From the NCBI RefSeq assembly GCF_000243095.1, contig NZ_AHJE01000093.1, forward strand, positions 1 through 59,260: a stretch of DNA of 59,260 bases, read 5' to 3'. This DNA is from Cupriavidus basilensis OR16. Lineage in GTDB: Bacteria; Pseudomonadota; Gammaproteobacteria; Burkholderiales; Burkholderiaceae. The translations under genes and the position numbers were made by a program. The notes beneath the pieces were generated by a model. The model ran no database searches. It worked only from the letters and a program-made list of their open reading frames with translations, and was not told the origin of the DNA. This document shows, piece by piece, positions 58,682-59,260 of the stretch (positions within the stretch are counted from its first letter, which is position 1; every line of letters begins with the position of its first letter).

Positions 58682-58792
58682 GGCACTAATGGATTGTAGG
58701 AACGCCCGGGGGGCTGCGGCTAGGCGTTAAGTTGACGCCCCTGTGATGCCAAACTTCGCGCAAAATCGCGCCAAACTCCGCGCGCCGTTACA
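58676..58792. other. attR with predicted MuA-binding sites
   Basis: Inverted TTTGGC cores lie at 58770-58775 and 58747-58753, 17 and 39 bp from the right terminus. They are 22 bp apart, as R1 and R2 are in Mu. A third core, TTTGGCAC, is at 58679-58686 in the opposite orientation. The prophage ends ...GTTACA at 58792. Confidence 0.78.
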
Positions 58793-58797
58793 CATGG
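58793..58797. repeat. Right target-site duplication CATGG
   Basis: Copy of the CATGG at 19175-19179, directly after the right prophage terminus. Confidence 0.9.
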
Positions 58798-59260
58798 GTT
58801 ACGTGGTGAGGCCCCTGACCTCGGGCGCGGTGACCGTTCGGCCATCTGCCGTTCGCGGTGCGGAGGACCACGATCCAGCCCGCATTGGTGGTTTCGTGGT
58901 TTTGTCTCTGGCGGCGGGCGCCCGGCCATTTGATGCCCTGCCGTACCGGCGCTGACGGTTCCTTGCCATCAACTTCCCTGGTTTCGTGGTGGGCGCAGTG
59001 GCCCGGTTCGCGGGGGCCGCCGCTTGCCATCAGGCGCTCGCCCTCCGAGACAAAACCACGAAACCAGCCACACCCGAAACAGCGCAGCACGTTGCGCCGC
59101 GAACGGCAGATGTGGGAATGGTCACCGTGCCCGAGGTCAGGGGCCCCACCACGTAACCCATGGGTCATGCTATTTAGATGCCCTTCGAGCCGGTAAGACA
59201 CGCCAGCCAACACTCAGGGCCGTACGACGCAACCACCGAGGCCCACAAGCCTGATTGCTC
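58793..59260. repeat. Host imperfect inverted repeat (right remainder)
   Basis: Two arms of about 190 bp face each other. CATGGGTTACGTGGTGAGGC (58793 onward) and GGTTTCGTGGTTTTGTCTC (about 58890-58908) recur inverted at 59142-59163 and about 59036-59062. The outer arm then continues to 59260 and matches 19076-19179. Before insertion the element was about 570 bp. Frames in it look like chance; no gene is supported. It may be two copies of a dispersed repeat in head-to-head orientation. Confidence 0.8.

Larger units (their letters stand above)
19180..58792 (+). mobile_element. Mu-like transposable prophage, 39.6 kb
   Basis: Termini read TGT...ACA, flanked by the 5-bp duplication CATGG, as for Mu transposition. 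Removing 19180-58797 restores a host repeat that matches its second copy across the junction (GAGCCATGGGTTACGTGG against GACCCATGGGTTACGTGG). Gene order follows Mu: repressor, ner, A, B, early genes, Mor, lysis, terminase/portal/F/G, I/T, L/M, N/P, baseplate, fibres. Several frame disruptions suggest it is defective. Two accessory cassettes are inserted at 38.8-39.9 and 57.4-58.6 kb. GC content looks lower than that of the host flanks. Confidence 0.95.

Noticed and set aside
58788..59254. Several open frames in the right-hand host repeat
   Set aside because: Both arms give similar frames because they are inverted copies. No start context or domain is seen.

Overview
The window looks like chromosome of a high-GC betaproteobacterium, most likely Cupriavidus or a close Burkholderiales relative. 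This is inferred from base composition, the xsc-tauABC and phnWAY gene sets, Bug-type binding proteins and REP-like extragenic hairpins; no rRNA or marker gene is present to prove it. Positions 1-19179 and 58793-59260 are host DNA. Positions 19180-58792 (39,613 bp) are a Mu-like transposable prophage.

Host part. xsc (sulfoacetaldehyde acetyltransferase, cut by the left window edge) is divergent from tauABC, a taurine-type ABC importer. Then come a decayed SMP-30-like gene, a 2-hydroxyacid dehydrogenase with a Bug-type binding protein, an IclR-family regulator and an EamA/DMT exporter on the other strand. Next is a full 2-aminoethylphosphonate (2-AEP) locus: phnW, an ABC importer (permease, ATPase, binding protein) on the minus strand, divergent from phnR (FadR-type GntR regulator), phnA (phosphonoacetate hydrolase) and phnY (phosphonoacetaldehyde dehydrogenase). 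Together these import 2-AEP and convert it through phosphonoacetaldehyde and phosphonoacetate to acetate plus phosphate. Taurine and 2-AEP are structural analogues (sulfonate and phosphonate), so the segment is a C2 organosulfonate/organophosphonate scavenging region.

Prophage. Its ends are resolved from sequence: 5'-TGT...ACA-3' termini, a 5-bp duplication CATGG on both sides, three TTTGGC-core sites at each end, and a host repeat that is restored exactly when the prophage is removed. Order from the left: leftward regulatory gene and XRE repressor; operator; ner; MuA transposase; MuB; an early block of small proteins (winged-helix-like, DUF3164, HU, small membrane peptides); Mor-type activator; secreted protein; lysis (lysozyme, small membrane protein, 3TM holin, zinc-finger protein); DUF1804 small terminase, large terminase, portal, gpF head protein with a C-terminal nuclease-like domain, gpG; a two-gene accessory cassette; protease/scaffold, decoration and capsid proteins; connector proteins; sheath, tube, frameshifted tail chaperones, tape measure; gpN, gpP, gp45-48 baseplate; tail fibres and assembly protein; and a second accessory cassette (trypsin-like protease plus small membrane protein) at the right end where Mu carries mom.

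Notable: at least five structural or early genes carry frame disruptions, so the prophage is probably defective unless these are sequencing errors. Five late blocks share a GAACCC[CG] motif that fits activator-dependent late promoters. The prophage is strongly enriched in GTTAA/TTAAC. The two accessory cassettes (38.8-39.9 kb and 57.4-58.6 kb) are the best candidates for undescribed systems.
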